Positions 1 through 9,286 are shown, counted from the stretch's first letter. The stretch: 64,000 bases of DNA from Ruania albidiflava DSM 18029 (GCF_000421225.1 NZ_ATWL01000006.1:168489-232488); one strand, 5' to 3'. Made by a program: numbers and translations. Notes: generated by a model from the sequence alone, not told the origin.

Positions 1-860
1 TCCTCGAAGGCCGGAAGCATCGCCTCGCTGAACGATGTGGACAGGATCGCGCTGGTGCCGCCGTACACGTTGTCCGGGGTGTTCACCAGCTCGCCGTAGG
101 CGTCGAACGCTGCGATCACCCGGTCGTCGTTGAACGGGATCTCGTGCGAGGTCCACTGGTCGTACACGTCCGGTCCCCAGAGCCGGAGCATGTACTCCTC
201 GATCCAGTCGGTACCCACCCACCCGGTGGCCTGGTCGGCGTTCCACCCCATGCACCAGGGGGTGGTGCCGGTGTCCCGGATCTGGGTTGCGATCTCGGCG
301 AGCTCGTCCAGGTCGGCAGGATCGGTGTCATACCCGCCGTCGGTGTAGGCCTGCAGCGGGTACCAGACGATGGATTTCACCGCCATCCGCATCGGCGCAC
401 CGTAGATGCGGCCGTCCTGCGCAGTGGCGGCATCGAGGAAGCCGGGCACGAGCGTCTGGTCCAAGGAGTCCATGTCCAGGAACAGGTCGGCCGGCTGCAC
501 CGTACCGGCCTCCGCCTGCTCCAGCAGACCGCCCGGCTGGGGGAAGATCGCGATGTCCGGCGCCTGCCCGGACCCGACCCGCGCACGGATCGTGTTCGTG
601 AAGTCCTGGTCCGAGGTGTACTGGACGGTGGTCCCGGTACGCTCGCTGAGCTCGGCGAGCGACTCGTTGAACAGGGTCGCCTCGTCACCACCGAAGGCAC
701 CTAGGATGGTGACCACCCCGTCCGCATCGGTCTCCGCGTTGTCCGGACCGAACCCGCCCTCACCGGCTGTGCTGGGCGGTTGCAGGCAGCCTGCGAGCAG
801 CAGGGTCGCCGTAGCGAGGCCGCAGCTGGCCGCCAGGGTGCGCCGGGGAGACACGCTCAT
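1..860 (-). CDS. Sugar ABC transporter substrate-binding lipoprotein (partial)
   Basis: The gene runs off the left edge, so the C-terminus is missing; about 286 residues are visible. It should bind an oligosaccharide or glycoside outside the membrane and deliver it to an ABC permease. The start ATG at 860 has an AAGGAGT ribosome binding site at 864-870. The N-terminus is a lipoprotein signal with lipobox LLLAGC near residues 21-26. The mature part has the extracellular solute-binding family 1 look (GSGQAPDIAIFPQPG, then GWNADQATGW), closest in style to alpha-glucoside binders such as AglE. Its permeases would lie outside the window. The exact sugar cannot be read from the sequence. Confidence 0.85.
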   Translation of the reverse strand, partial: MSVSPRRTLAASCGLATATLLLAGCLQPPSTAGEGGFGPDNAETDADGVVTILGAFGGDEATLFNESLAELSERTGTTVQYTSDQDFTNTIRARVGSGQAPDIAIFPQPGGLLEQAEAGTVQPADLFLDMDSLDQTLVPGFLDAATAQDGRIYGAPMRMAVKSIVWYPLQAYTDGGYDTDPADLDELAEIATQIRDTGTTPWCMGWNADQATGWVGTDWIEEYMLRLWGPDVYDQWTSHEIPFNDDRVIAAFDAYGELVNTPDNVYGGTSAILSTSFSEAMLPAFE

Positions 861-956
861 CAGGACTCCTTCATCCTGGCGCCGCGGGACCGACGCTCAT
901 GATGGCTGAACGCTAGACCCGGCAGCCTGGTCCGGCAACAGGAACGGGGGCCAGGC

Positions 957-1730
957 TCAGCGCTCGGGGAGGGCTGCCTCGCCGCCGGCGCTGTCCTGGC
1001 CGCCGGCGCTGTCCTGGCTGGCGGCACTGTCCTGGCTGGCGGCACTGTCCTGGCTGGCGGCACTCGCCCGCTGCTGCGCCAGCCGACGCATCGTGAGCAG
1101 CACCGGGTCGGTGAGCAGCGTCCCGACCACCACGTGGCGCACCGCGGCGCCCGGATCGGCGGGCACAGCGGCGATGTCGGCGGCGGCCACTCCGTCAGCC
1201 GCCTGGGCCAAGGCGCCCAGATGGTCGTCGGTCAGGTCGATCCCGGCCGCGTCGGCTGCGCGGAGCTGGTCGGCGAGCCGGTGCACCAGCGGCTCGTCGG
1301 TGGTGCACCAGCCGCGACCCGCAGCCAGCTCTGCGGCGCGGGCTACCCAGGGGTCAGCCGATGCGGCCGCCGACGCCGCGGCCGGGTGGGCCCGCTCTCC
1401 GCAGGGCCCCTCCCCTTCGGCCTGCTCCCCGCCCGGCCGCAGGTGCCCGCCCTCATCGACGAGCAGCACGTCCTGGGCAGCACCGAGGAGCTCGTGCCGG
1501 GTGGCCGGCGGGTGGTCGAGGACCTCGAGCACGTCCCGGACAGAACCGAGACTCAGGCCCGCGGACTCGGTCAGCGCCCGGACCAGGCGGACCCGCTCGA
1601 CGTGCGTACCGTCGTAGACGGCCTGGGTACGAGCGGTGGACCGCCCCGGGTGCAGCAGCCCTTCACGCAGGTAGTACTTCAGCGTGGCGAGCGGAACGGC
1701 GGTCTGCTCCGCCAGCTTCGAGATCCGCAT
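957..1730 (-). CDS. MerR family transcriptional regulator
   Basis: A 257-residue regulator with an N-terminal MerR winged helix (MRISKLAEQTAVPLATLKYY, residues 1-20) followed by the usual long helix. The start at 1730 is chosen because the HTH begins there and a GAGGGAGA site precedes it; the frame is open 16 codons further upstream but that extension would cross the operator. The remainder is a helical, Ala-rich effector domain of the TipA/antibiotic-response type without recognisable ligand residues. The last 30 residues are a QDSAAS tandem repeat encoded by an 18-bp DNA repeat. It is divergent from the DUF4188 gene at 1818, with a duplicated operator between them, so it probably controls that gene and itself. 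Confidence 0.88.
   Translation of the reverse strand: MRISKLAEQTAVPLATLKYYLREGLLHPGRSTARTQAVYDGTHVERVRLVRALTESAGLSLGSVRDVLEVLDHPPATRHELLGAAQDVLLVDEGGHLRPGGEQAEGEGPCGERAHPAAASAAASADPWVARAAELAAGRGWCTTDEPLVHRLADQLRAADAAGIDLTDDHLGALAQAADGVAAADIAAVPADPGAAVRHVVVGTLLTDPVLLTMRRLAQQRASAASQDSAASQDSAASQDSAGGQDSAGGEAALPER
981..1064. repeat. 18-bp tandem repeat in the 3' end of the MerR gene
   Basis: Four full copies plus a partial copy of an 18-bp unit (GCTGGCGGCACTGTCCTG and a variant with GCCGCCGGCGCT) stand head to tail. The period is a multiple of three, so copy number changes would alter the regulator tail by six residues without a frameshift. Confidence 0.9.
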
Positions 1731-1754
1731 GCACTCTCCCTCGCTGAGCCCTTG

Positions 1755-1805
1755 ACACTGGAGAGTGTAACTATCCATTATTGGAGAGTGACACTATCTA
1801 ATAAT
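1755..1805. promoter_or_regulatory. Duplicated MerR-type operator in a divergent promoter
   Basis: Two copies of a 23-bp direct repeat lie back to back at 1760-1782 and 1783-1805, identical at 18 of 23 positions (GGAGAGTG, two variable bases, then ACTATC). The first overlaps a dyad ACACT-GGAG-AGTGT (1755-1768) and the second contains AGTG-A-CACT (1787-1795). A TTGACA hexamer at 1752-1757 starts just before the array. This is the expected site for the adjacent MerR protein; binding itself is inferred. Confidence 0.65.
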
Positions 1806-1817
1806 GGGAGACGACCA

Positions 1818-2348
1818 GTGACGACACTGACCACCCACCGGCTGGAGGGCGACCTGGCGGTGTTCCTCATCGGCGCCCGGGTGCTCAGACCGTGGCGACC
1901 CGACGCCTGGTTCCCCGCGTTCGCTGCGATGGGACCGATGCTCGCCGAGCTGGCCCGCGAGCCCGAGGCCGGACTGCTGCACGCGCGTACGGCGATCGAC
2001 GCGGACCTGCGCGGGGTCACCGTGGTGCAGTACTGGCGCAGCATCGAGGACATCTACCGCTACGCCAACGACCGGGAGCGCCAGCACCGGCCCGCCTGGC
2101 TCGCCTTCTACCGCCGCGCCCGCCGCGTACCAGGCGCCGTGCAGGTCTGGCACGAGTCCTACGCGGTGCCCGCCGGCGGCCACGAGAGTCTCTACTCCGA
2201 CGCACCTCGGCCGTTCGGCCTCGCCCGGGCGACCGGCAGCATCGCCGCCGCCCGGCGCGGACGTACTGCGCGGGATCGGCTCCGGAACCCGGTGGCGCCG
2301 GGCCCCGCTGCAGCACAGCGCGAACCCTCGCCGGCGGAGCGGAGCTAG
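1818..2348 (+). CDS. DUF4188 domain protein
   Basis: A 176-residue protein of the DUF4188 family (monooxygenase-like ferredoxin fold, function not established). Family features seen are the opening strand [20 protein letters not shown], the central [16 protein letters not shown] and the terminal [15 protein letters not shown]. Start GTG 1818 has GGGAG at 1806-1810. The usual family length is about 150 residues; the extra C-terminal 30 are low-complexity Arg/Ala/Pro. It is divergent from the MerR gene, so it is probably induced by whatever that regulator senses. Its stop overlaps the stop of the convergent lipoamide dehydrogenase gene by 4 nt (CTAG). Confidence 0.8.
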   Translation: MTTLTTHRLEGDLAVFLIGARVLRPWRPDAWFPAFAAMGPMLAELAREPEAGLLHARTAIDADLRGVTVVQYWRSIEDIYRYANDRERQHRPAWLAFYRRARRVPGAVQVWHESYAVPAGGHESLYSDAPRPFGLARATGSIAAARRGRTARDRLRNPVAPGPAAAQREPSPAERS

Positions 2349-3745
2349 AGGTTGAGCATGTGCCCGGAGATCCCGTGCACGGCCTCCTTGATCGCCTCAC
2401 CGAGGGTCGGGTGGGCGAAGATGTTCCGGGAGACCTCGTCTGCGGTGAGGTCCCAGCGCTGGGCGAGGTTGAGCACCGGCAGCAGCTCGGTGACGTCCGG
2501 GCCGATCATGTGCGCGCCGATGATCTCGTTGTACGTCGAGTCGGCCACGACCTTCACGAAGCCGACCGCCTCGCCCAGGCCCGCCGCCTTCCCGTTCGCG
2601 CTGAACGGGAACTTGGCGGTCTTCACGTCGTAGCCGCGCTCCTTGGCCTGCTCCTCGGTGTAGCCGAAGGAAGCGATCTGCGGCTGGCAGTAGGTGGCGC
2701 GGGGGATGAAGTCGAACTCGATCTCCATCGTCTCCGCACCGGCGATCGTCTCCGCGGCCACCACTCCCATGGCCTCGGCGGTGTGGGCGAGCATCAGCTT
2801 GCCGGTCACGTCGCCGATCGCGTAGACGTTCTCCACGTTGGTGCGGCCACGGGCGTCCACCGCGATCGCACCGCGCTCGGTGGTCTGCACCCCGATGGTC
2901 TCCAGGCCGTAGCCCTCCAACCGCGGTGCGAACCCGATGGCGGAGAGCAGCCGGTCCGCCTCCAGCACCTGCGACTCACCACCGGCTGCGGGGCTCACGG
3001 TGACCTTCACCCCGGAACCGGTGTCCTCCACGCCCTCGACCTTGGTGGAGGTCATCACCTTCACACCGAGCTTCTTGTAGTGCCGGGCGAGCTCCTTGGA
3101 GACCTCCGGGTCCTCGGTGGGCACCATCCGGTCGAGGAACTCCACGATGGTCACGTCCACGCCGAAGTTCTTCAGGATGTAGGCGAACTCCACGCCGATG
3201 GCGCCCGACCCGGCGATGATGATCGAACCGGGGAGCTCGGCGTCGAGGATCTGCTCCTCGTAGGTGACCACGTTCTTGCTCACCTGCACACCCGGGAGCA
3301 TCTTCGTGGTCGCACCGGTGGCGATGATCAGCTGGGAGAACTCGATGTCGGAGGTGGCGCCGTCATCGGCCTGGACCGACAGCGTCGTCGGCGAGGTGAT
3401 CGTGCCCCAGCCGTCGATCTCGGTGATCTTGTTCTTCTTCATCAGGAAGTGCACACCCTTGACGATGCCGGCCGACACCTGCCGGCTGCGGGCGTGGGTC
3501 GGCTCGTAGGACATGGTGGCATCACCGGTGATACCGAACTTTTCCTTCTCGTGGGTGAGCACGTGCGCAAGCTCCGCGTTGCGCAGCAGCGCCTTGGACG
3601 GGATGCAGCCCACGTTCAGGCAGACACCGCCCCAGTACTGCTTCTCCACCACCGCGACCGACTTGCCCAGCTGGGCCGCGCGAATGGCGGCGATGTATCC
3701 ACCGGGACCGGCTCCGAGAACAACGACGTCATACTGTGCAGTCAC
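2345..3745 (-). CDS. lpdA: Dihydrolipoyl dehydrogenase (E3)
   Basis: A 466-residue flavoprotein that reoxidises dihydrolipoyl groups of the 2-oxoacid dehydrogenase complexes with NAD+. The FAD-binding GAGPGG is at residues 11-16, the redox disulfide CLNVGC at C42/C47, the NAD-binding GSGAIG lies in mid-protein, and the second FAD motif [14 protein letters not shown] follows. The dimer-interface active-site histidine is in [12 protein letters not shown] near the C-terminus. Length is normal. GTG 3745 is used as the start because the Rossmann motif begins directly after it. It is transcribed alone; the E1/E2 genes are not adjacent. Confidence 0.96.
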   Translation of the reverse strand: MTAQYDVVVLGAGPGGYIAAIRAAQLGKSVAVVEKQYWGGVCLNVGCIPSKALLRNAELAHVLTHEKEKFGITGDATMSYEPTHARSRQVSAGIVKGVHFLMKKNKITEIDGWGTITSPTTLSVQADDGATSDIEFSQLIIATGATTKMLPGVQVSKNVVTYEEQILDAELPGSIIIAGSGAIGVEFAYILKNFGVDVTIVEFLDRMVPTEDPEVSKELARHYKKLGVKVMTSTKVEGVEDTGSGVKVTVSPAAGGESQVLEADRLLSAIGFAPRLEGYGLETIGVQTTERGAIAVDARGRTNVENVYAIGDVTGKLMLAHTAEAMGVVAAETIAGAETMEIEFDFIPRATYCQPQIASFGYTEEQAKERGYDVKTAKFPFSANGKAAGLGEAVGFVKVVADSTYNEIIGAHMIGPDVTELLPVLNLAQRWDLTADEVSRNIFAHPTLGEAIKEAVHGISGHMLNL

Positions 3746-4085
3746 GGTGCCGACTCTACTGCCGCAGGCCGATCCGTGGCAGCGGGATCGGTGAGCCATT
3801 GGTCACACCCGTGGCCACACGCGTACTGCACGTGCCCTCCGGGTCGACGGCGTAGCTCACCGGGGCAGGTCAGGCTCACCGCGTCGGCGCTGTGGGTTGC
3901 AGTCGAGCTGCTGGAGCAGTCCAGCGTCCGTAGTCAAGCCGGCACAGCTAGCACATGGCACGTGGCGGCACGCCGCCCGGCTGTGCGCAGGTGACATCTG
4001 CACACCTCGGGCCTAGAGTTCGGGTAGCCGAAGTTTGGATCCCCGAACTTCGGCTCGTGGATGACCTGCTCAGGACCCGAAACAG
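3746..4085. other. Intergenic region, lpdA to mntH (340 nt)
   Basis: Divergent promoter region of lpdA and mntH. Apart from the inverted repeats at 4017-4055, no gene, RNA or repeat could be recognised in it. Confidence 0.6.
4017..4055. promoter_or_regulatory. Candidate metal-regulator operator upstream of mntH
   Basis: A perfect 10-nt inverted repeat, AGCCGAAGTT (4026-4035) and AACTTCGGCT (4046-4055) with a 10-nt spacer, overlaps a second imperfect dyad AGTTCGGGTAGCCGAAGT (4017-4034). It ends 30 nt before the mntH start, where a DtxR/MntR-type repressor would be expected. The regulator assignment is inference. Confidence 0.55.
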
Positions 4086-5462
4086 ATGGAGCGAGACGAC
4101 ACAGTGACCGGTGAGGAGTCCCCCGCCCCGGGGCAGCCCGCGACCGTAGCCCCTGGCACTGCCGACACAGCTGGCACCCCGACATCGGGTGCGTGGGAGA
4201 ACGATGGACAAACGACCTCGGGCCACAGCTCCGGTCGCACGCGACGACCACGCCCGCACGGTCGTCTGGTGCCGCTGCTGGGTCCCGCGTTCGTGGCCGC
4301 GATCGCATATGTGGACCCCGGGAACGTCGCCGCGAACCTCACCGCTGGCGCCCGCTACGGCTACCTGCTGCTGTGGGTGCTGGTCGCAGCGAACGCGATG
4401 GCAGTGCTGGTGCAGTACCAGTCAGCGAAGCTGGGTCTGGTCACCGGGCGCACGATGCCTGAGCTGCTCCGGGACCGCCTGCGTCGCGGACCACGGCTGG
4501 CCTACTGGGCACAGGCCGAGCTGGTCGCCGCGGCCACCGACCTCGCCGAGGTGATCGGTGGTGCGATCGCACTGCACCTGCTCTTCGGGCTGCCGCTGCT
4601 CTGGGGCGGGCTGATCGTGGCGGTGGTCTCCATGGCGCTGCTGCTGGTGCAGGACCGGCACGGTCAGCGGCGGTTCGAGCACGTGATCCTCGCCCTGCTC
4701 GCAGTGATCACGGTCGGTTTCGTGGCCGGCCTGTTCGTCGCCCCACCGGACCCGGCCGAGATGGCCGGGGGGCTGCTCCCCCGGTTCGCCGGCACCGACA
4801 GCGTGGTGCTGGCCGCCGGGATGCTCGGTGCCACGGTGATGCCGCACGCCATCTACGTGCACTCCGCCCTGGCCCGGGACCGGCACGGACACGCCCGCAC
4901 CTCGCGGCTGCGCCGCCGGCTGCTCAGCGCCACCCGGTGGGACGTGATCATCGCGCTGGCAGTGGCCGGGTGTGTGAACATCGCGATGCTGCTGCTGGCT
5001 GCATCGAGCCTGCAGGGGGTGAGCGGGACGGACTCGATCGAGGGCGCCCACGCCGCAGTCACAGCAGCTCTGGGCCCCGGGATCGGCATCGCCTTCGCGA
5101 TCGGGCTGCTCGCCTCCGGCCTGGCCTCCACCTCGATCGGCTGCTACGCAGGTGCCACGATCATGGCCGGGCTGCTGCACAAGCGGATCCCGGTGCTGGT
5201 ACGGCGCGCGATCACCGCGGTCCCGGCGCTCGTGCTGCTCGCCGTGGGGGTGGACGCTACCTGGGCGCTCGTGGTCTCCCAGGTGGTGCTCAGCTTCGGT
5301 ATCCCGTTCGCACTGGTGCCCCTGCTCCGACTGACCTCGGACCGGTCGGTGATGGGCAGCTCTGCCAGCGGCACCGGGGTGCGCTGGGTGCTGGCCGTCG
5401 TCGTGGTCGCAGTGGTGGCGTTGAACCTGGCCCTGGTGGTGCTCACGCTCGCCGGCGGGTGA
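4086..5462 (+). CDS. mntH: Nramp family Mn2+/H+ symporter MntH
   Basis: A 458-residue integral membrane protein importing manganese (or iron) with protons. The two Nramp signatures are present: DPGN in the first membrane helix (YVDPGNVAAN) and MPHAIY in the sixth (VMPHAIYVHSALARDR). About 11 hydrophobic segments follow a polar 50-residue N-terminal tail that is longer than usual. ATG 4086 is taken as the start, though GTG 4104 inside the tail is possible. It stands alone downstream of a strong dyad, so repression by a metal-sensing regulator is likely. Confidence 0.94.
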   Translation: MERDDTVTGEESPAPGQPATVAPGTADTAGTPTSGAWENDGQTTSGHSSGRTRRPRPHGRLVPLLGPAFVAAIAYVDPGNVAANLTAGARYGYLLLWVLVAANAMAVLVQYQSAKLGLVTGRTMPELLRDRLRRGPRLAYWAQAELVAAATDLAEVIGGAIALHLLFGLPLLWGGLIVAVVSMALLLVQDRHGQRRFEHVILALLAVITVGFVAGLFVAPPDPAEMAGGLLPRFAGTDSVVLAAGMLGATVMPHAIYVHSALARDRHGHARTSRLRRRLLSATRWDVIIALAVAGCVNIAMLLLAASSLQGVSGTDSIEGAHAAVTAALGPGIGIAFAIGLLASGLASTSIGCYAGATIMAGLLHKRIPVLVRRAITAVPALVLLAVGVDATWALVVSQVVLSFGIPFALVPLLRLTSDRSVMGSSASGTGVRWVLAVVVVAVVALNLALVVLTLAGG

Positions 5463-5634
5463 ACCGCACGTGCGCAGCGCCGCCCCGGGCACACCCGCTC
5501 GGACAGGCGCTGCACGCGCACCTGCGCCTCCCCATGGTCAGTTACGGTGGATCTCTGCGGGCCGGGCACAGAACACGAACCGCTCCCGCCAATTCCAGGT
5601 AACGTTTCGTTCAACCGAGCGGATGGAGGACCGA

Positions 5635-6090
5635 ATGGTCGCGCTGGAGCGAGTCGAGTGGGCGAACCCCGACCTGCAGCGGCTGGTCGCGGCACAGAAG
5701 GCTGAGATCGACGCCCGGTACGAGGACACAGAGGAGGTGCCCGACGTCGACCCGGCCACGGTCAAGGGCGCAGTGGTCGCCCGCGTGGACGAGCAGGTCG
5801 TGGCCTCCGGCATCCTCACCCACCCGGTGCCCTCCTTCGCGGAGAACACTGCCGAGCTCGGCCGGATGTTCGTCGAGCCCGAGTACCGCCGTCGCGGCAT
5901 CGCGAAGGAGCTGCTCCGCGAGCTGGAGGCGATCGCCGTCGAGCTCAAGCTGGAACAGCTGGTGCTGGAGACCGGTATCAAGCAGCCGGAGGCCATCGGC
6001 CTGTACACCTCCGAGGGGTACCGGATCATCGACAACTACCCGCCGTACGAGGACTCCCCGGACTCCCGCTGCTTCGCCAAGGCCCTCTGA
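5635..6090 (+). CDS. GNAT family N-acetyltransferase
   Basis: A 151-residue acetyltransferase with the acetyl-CoA motif RRRGIAKELL after the strand ELGRMFVEPEYR and the C-terminal IGLYTSEGYRIIDNYPPY typical of the fold. ATG 5635 is preferred over ATG 5623 because GGAGGA at 5625-5630 sits directly before it. The length matches single-domain GNAT enzymes. The substrate is unknown; it is transcribed alone between mntH and a convergent membrane-protein gene. Confidence 0.9.
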   Translation: MVALERVEWANPDLQRLVAAQKAEIDARYEDTEEVPDVDPATVKGAVVARVDEQVVASGILTHPVPSFAENTAELGRMFVEPEYRRRGIAKELLRELEAIAVELKLEQLVLETGIKQPEAIGLYTSEGYRIIDNYPPYEDSPDSRCFAKAL

Positions 6091-6127
6091 CTCGGCACCG
6101 ACGCCCGCCGACCCACGGGCAAGGCGG

Positions 6128-6778
6128 TCAGCTCGGGTCCCGGAACGCGCTCTGGTGCGCTGCCAGCAGCAGCCAGAGCAGGCACGCCACGCGCGCCACA
6201 GTCGCCAGCGGACTGAGCTCGCCGAACGCCAGCACCGCCATCGCGGCGACTGCGAACCAGCCCGCGAGCACACCGTAGACCCGCAGCGTCGGCGACCAGA
6301 ACAGCGAGCGGGCCAGCCAGGCGACATACAGCCCGAGCGTGCCGATGTGCAGCACCCCGCCACAGAGCCAGGAGGCGGTGTGCAGCACGTGGATCACGCT
6401 GTCGCTGGCCACCGGGGCGACCACTGCGAGCGCGAACCCGGCCAGCGCGGCCAGGGTCAGGGCCGCCACTGCCACCAGCAGCGCGAACCGTATCCGCCGC
6501 AGCGAGTGCACCACGTGCGGCACGTACGCGCCATAGATGTACAGCGCAGCGGCTGCCACCAGGTCGCTGGCCGCCACCCCGAACACTGCGGCCACGTGCG
6601 TGGCAAGGTAGGCCGGGGCCTCCGGCAGACCGGGCTGGGGCACCGGGCTCTTGCTCAGTGGCCCCAGCAGCAGGGCGCCGACGGCTGAGGCAACGAGGAG
6701 CACCAGGCAGGCGAGCATCACCACAGCACCGGCACCTCCGCCGGCACGCTGCAGCGGCGGGGGCTCCGCCTCGTGCAT
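6128..6778 (-). CDS. Hypothetical membrane protein (six segments)
   Basis: A 216-residue hydrophobic protein with about six predicted membrane helices, two histidines in a helix (HVLHTASWLCGG) and no family recognised with confidence. ATG 6778 is preferred over the adjacent GTG 6781 because GGAGG lies at the right distance from it. It is downstream of a two-component system read in the same direction but separated by about 100 nt, so co-regulation is possible but not shown. Confidence 0.7.
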   Translation of the reverse strand: MHEAEPPPLQRAGGGAGAVVMLACLVLLVASAVGALLLGPLSKSPVPQPGLPEAPAYLATHVAAVFGVAASDLVAAAALYIYGAYVPHVVHSLRRIRFALLVAVAALTLAALAGFALAVVAPVASDSVIHVLHTASWLCGGVLHIGTLGLYVAWLARSLFWSPTLRVYGVLAGWFAVAAMAVLAFGELSPLATVARVACLLWLLLAAHQSAFRDPS

Positions 6779-6880
6779 CACGCCTCCACGTCATCGGGTG
6801 ACGACACGGTAGCCGGTGCTGCTTGCACAGGCCTGACGTGCGCACCCGCGCTGCGGCATGTCCGCCCGCGGGGGAGCCGG

Positions 6881-7540
6881 TCACTCTCCTGGCCGCACCA
6901 GCCCGGTCTCGTAGGCGAGCACCACCAACCCGGCACGGTCACGTACCCCGGTCCGGGCGAGCAGCCGGCTCACGTAGGTGCGTGCGGTGGCCGGGCTCAG
7001 ATAGAGCTCGACGGCGATCTCGTCGTTGGTCAGTCCCCGTCCGACCGCGGTGAGCACCTCCCGCTCCCGGTCGCTCAGCTGAGCCAGCGGCGTGGCGTCC
7101 ACCACGGACGCCGAGTGCGCCGCAGCGGACCTGACCAGCGTGCGGGCCGCCGTCGGGGAGAAGATCGGCTCGCCGGCAGCCACCAGGCGCACCGACTCCC
7201 GCAACCGGCCCGGGGAGACGTCCTTGAGCAGGTAGCCGGCCGCCCCGGCGCGGATCGCGGCGAGGATCTCGGCGTCCTCGTCGAAGGTGGTGAGGATGAC
7301 CACGCGCACGTCGGCAAGCTCCGGGTCGGCAGCGATCGCCTGGGTGGCCTCGATCCCGTCCAGCTCGGGCATGCGCAGGTCCATCAGCACCACGTCCGGG
7401 CGGGTGCGGCGGACCTCGGCCAGGCCGGCACGCCCGGTGCCCGCCTCGGCGACCACCTCGATGTCGCCGTCGTGGGTGGCCAGGGCGCGCAGCCCGGTAC
7501 GCACCACAGCAGAGTCGTCCACCAGCGCGAGGGTGATCAT
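6881..7540 (-). CDS. NarL/LuxR family response regulator
   Basis: A 219-residue DNA-binding response regulator. The receiver domain has the acidic pair DD at residues 8-9, the phospho-acceptor in VVLMDLRMPELDG and the conserved Lys in GYLLKDV. The C-terminal LuxR HTH is LSDREREVLTAVGRGLTNDE. Its start overlaps the stop of the sensor kinase gene by 4 nt, so the two are translated together. Targets are not visible here; the divergent membrane protein and multicopper oxidase genes at 8852-10800 are the nearest candidates. Confidence 0.94.
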   Translation of the reverse strand: MITLALVDDSAVVRTGLRALATHDGDIEVVAEAGTGRAGLAEVRRTRPDVVLMDLRMPELDGIEATQAIAADPELADVRVVILTTFDEDAEILAAIRAGAAGYLLKDVSPGRLRESVRLVAAGEPIFSPTAARTLVRSAAAHSASVVDATPLAQLSDREREVLTAVGRGLTNDEIAVELYLSPATARTYVSRLLARTGVRDRAGLVVLAYETGLVRPGE

Positions 7541-8673
7541 GGTCCCAGCCTGGCGGGAAGATCGGCGGACACCGCGTAGCCGCCCCCGGTCTGGGAACCT
7601 GCGATCACCGTTCCGCCGAGCAGCCGGGCCCGTTCCACCATGCCGGCGATACCGTGCCCCGCGGGTGCTGCACTTCCCCGGCCGTCGTCGCGCACCTCGA
7701 TCCGGAGCCGGTCACCGGCCAGCCGCACGTGCACCCGCACCGTGGTCGCGGCAGCGTGCCGGAGCACGTTGGTCAGCGCCTCCTGCACGATCCGGTAGGC
7801 GGCCGCCTCGATCGGGACCGACAGCCCGCCCTCCGGTACCCGCTGCTCCAGCTCGACGGCGATTCCCACCTCTCGTAGTGCGGCCGCCAGGGCAGGCAGG
7901 CCGGCCAGGCCCGGCGGGTCGGTGGTGACCGGGGCGTCCAGGTCGGTGTCGCTGCGCAACAGTCGGACGGTGCCGCGCAGGTCACGCATGGCGGGACCGA
8001 TGACCTGCTGGACCTGCTGGAGCGCACGGCGAGCTGCGCCGTCATCGACCCCGATCGCCTCCTCGGCCACGTGCGCGTGCACCGACACCACCGACAGGGT
8101 GTGCCCGATCACGTCGTGCAGGTCGCGGGCGAGCTGCACACGTTCCGCCTGGGCACGGGTGCGCACCTGCTGCACAGCTGCCTCGGCGGTCAGGTCGGCG
8201 ATCCGCTCGGCCTGCTGCCGCGCCTCCCGCCGCAGCCGCACGCTCACCCCGAGGGCGACGGCCGCGGCGATCAGTGCCACGTTGGTGATCACCTCGTAGG
8301 AGGCGAGGTAGGTGGTGGGCAGGCCTTCACGCACCCGGAAGAAGGCGGACACTGCGGTGAGCACGCTGCCGCCGACCACTGCGACGAGGGTGTGCCGCTG
8401 CTCCGCACAGGAGTACAGCGCTGCGACGGCGGGCAGGGCGATGCCGATCGGCGGGTAGTCGAGGGCGTAGTAGGCGAAGATCCCCAGCACGGTCAGGGCG
8501 AGCACCACCCGGGGTGCCTGACGCCGCCACACCATCGCTGCGCCGAAGCCGAGCGCGAACAGGTACGCCCACGGGCTCTGCGCGACCTGCTGCTGCCAGT
8601 CGGCGGCGATCACCAGCGCGACGCCGAGGACGATCCCGGCACCGAGCAGCAGGTCCGTCACGCGAGGGTTCAC
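7537..8673 (-). CDS. Two-component sensor histidine kinase (HisKA_3)
   Basis: A 378-residue kinase with several N-terminal membrane helices (residues 1-150) and little extracellular domain. The dimerisation/phosphotransfer motif is ARDLHDVIGHTLSVV. The HATPase domain has an N box (EALTNVLRHA) and G boxes (VRDDGRG, GHGIAGM). The start is GTG 8673, which pairs naturally with the first membrane helix. It is of the intramembrane-sensing type often linked to envelope or drug stress. It forms an operon with the response regulator at 6881. Confidence 0.93.
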   Translation of the reverse strand: MNPRVTDLLLGAGIVLGVALVIAADWQQQVAQSPWAYLFALGFGAAMVWRRQAPRVVLALTVLGIFAYYALDYPPIGIALPAVAALYSCAEQRHTLVAVVGGSVLTAVSAFFRVREGLPTTYLASYEVITNVALIAAAVALGVSVRLRREARQQAERIADLTAEAAVQQVRTRAQAERVQLARDLHDVIGHTLSVVSVHAHVAEEAIGVDDGAARRALQQVQQVIGPAMRDLRGTVRLLRSDTDLDAPVTTDPPGLAGLPALAAALREVGIAVELEQRVPEGGLSVPIEAAAYRIVQEALTNVLRHAAATTVRVHVRLAGDRLRIEVRDDGRGSAAPAGHGIAGMVERARLLGGTVIAGSQTGGGYAVSADLPARLGP

Positions 8674-8851
8674 ACCGGCAGCCTACGGACCGGTCCGTCC
8701 CGGCGGGATCGTCCCGGCGACGGAGACACAGGTCGCTCCGGGGCGACACCCGCCTCCTCAGCAGGCGACCGGTCGTTGCCGCAGCAGGCGAGGCGGATCG
8801 ACGACAGCAGGCGGATGTGCCACCCGGGTGGCTGTTCCTAGCGTCGAGGAC

Positions 8852-9286
8852 ATGAACACACCACCTGTCCCGCACCCGCCCACCGGCTCCCCCGGAACGC
8901 GCCGCCCACCGATCGTGTGGCAGGCGGTGCTCGGTCTCGGCGCCCTGGTGCTGCTCTGGCCGCTGACGAGCCTCACCGGGCTCGCCGACGTGATCGGCAC
9001 CCCGGCCCGAGCACTGCTGGTGGTCGCCCTCGTCGGTGCCGCGTGGATCGGGGTGGTCGGCTTCGGCCGGCTGCCTCGGCCGGTGCTCACCCTGACCCTG
9101 ACCGGGATGGCGGGCGGCGGGTATCTGCTGCTCGCGGACCTGCTGGTCGGTACCGGGGCTTCCGGTGGCCTGGGGGCGGTGGCAGTACCGTTCCTGCTGC
9201 TCGACCTGGTCGGTGGCGGGGCGCTGTGGGGGGTGCTGGCCGGGCTGCTCGCCGCCGGCGTGCAGAAGCTGCGGGCCCCACGATGA
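8852..9286 (+). CDS. Small membrane protein preceding multicopper oxidase
   Basis: A 144-residue hydrophobic protein with four likely membrane helices and a short Pro-rich N-terminus; no family recognised. ATG 8852 follows GAGGA with only one base between, so it may be read from a leaderless or short-leader mRNA. The stop overlaps the start of the multicopper oxidase gene (ATGA, 9283-9286), which points to coupled translation and perhaps a membrane partner for the oxidase. Confidence 0.75.
   Translation: MNTPPVPHPPTGSPGTRRPPIVWQAVLGLGALVLLWPLTSLTGLADVIGTPARALLVVALVGAAWIGVVGFGRLPRPVLTLTLTGMAGGGYLLLADLLVGTGASGGLGAVAVPFLLLDLVGGGALWGVLAGLLAAGVQKLRAPR

Noticed and set aside
981..1064. Short tandem repeats as a CRISPR array
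   Set aside because: The units are adjacent with no spacers and lie inside a coding frame.
1892..3994. Very long open frame opposite lpdA
   Set aside because: High-GC antisense shadow: no ribosome binding site, composition typical of a reverse frame, while lpdA on the other strand has every family motif.
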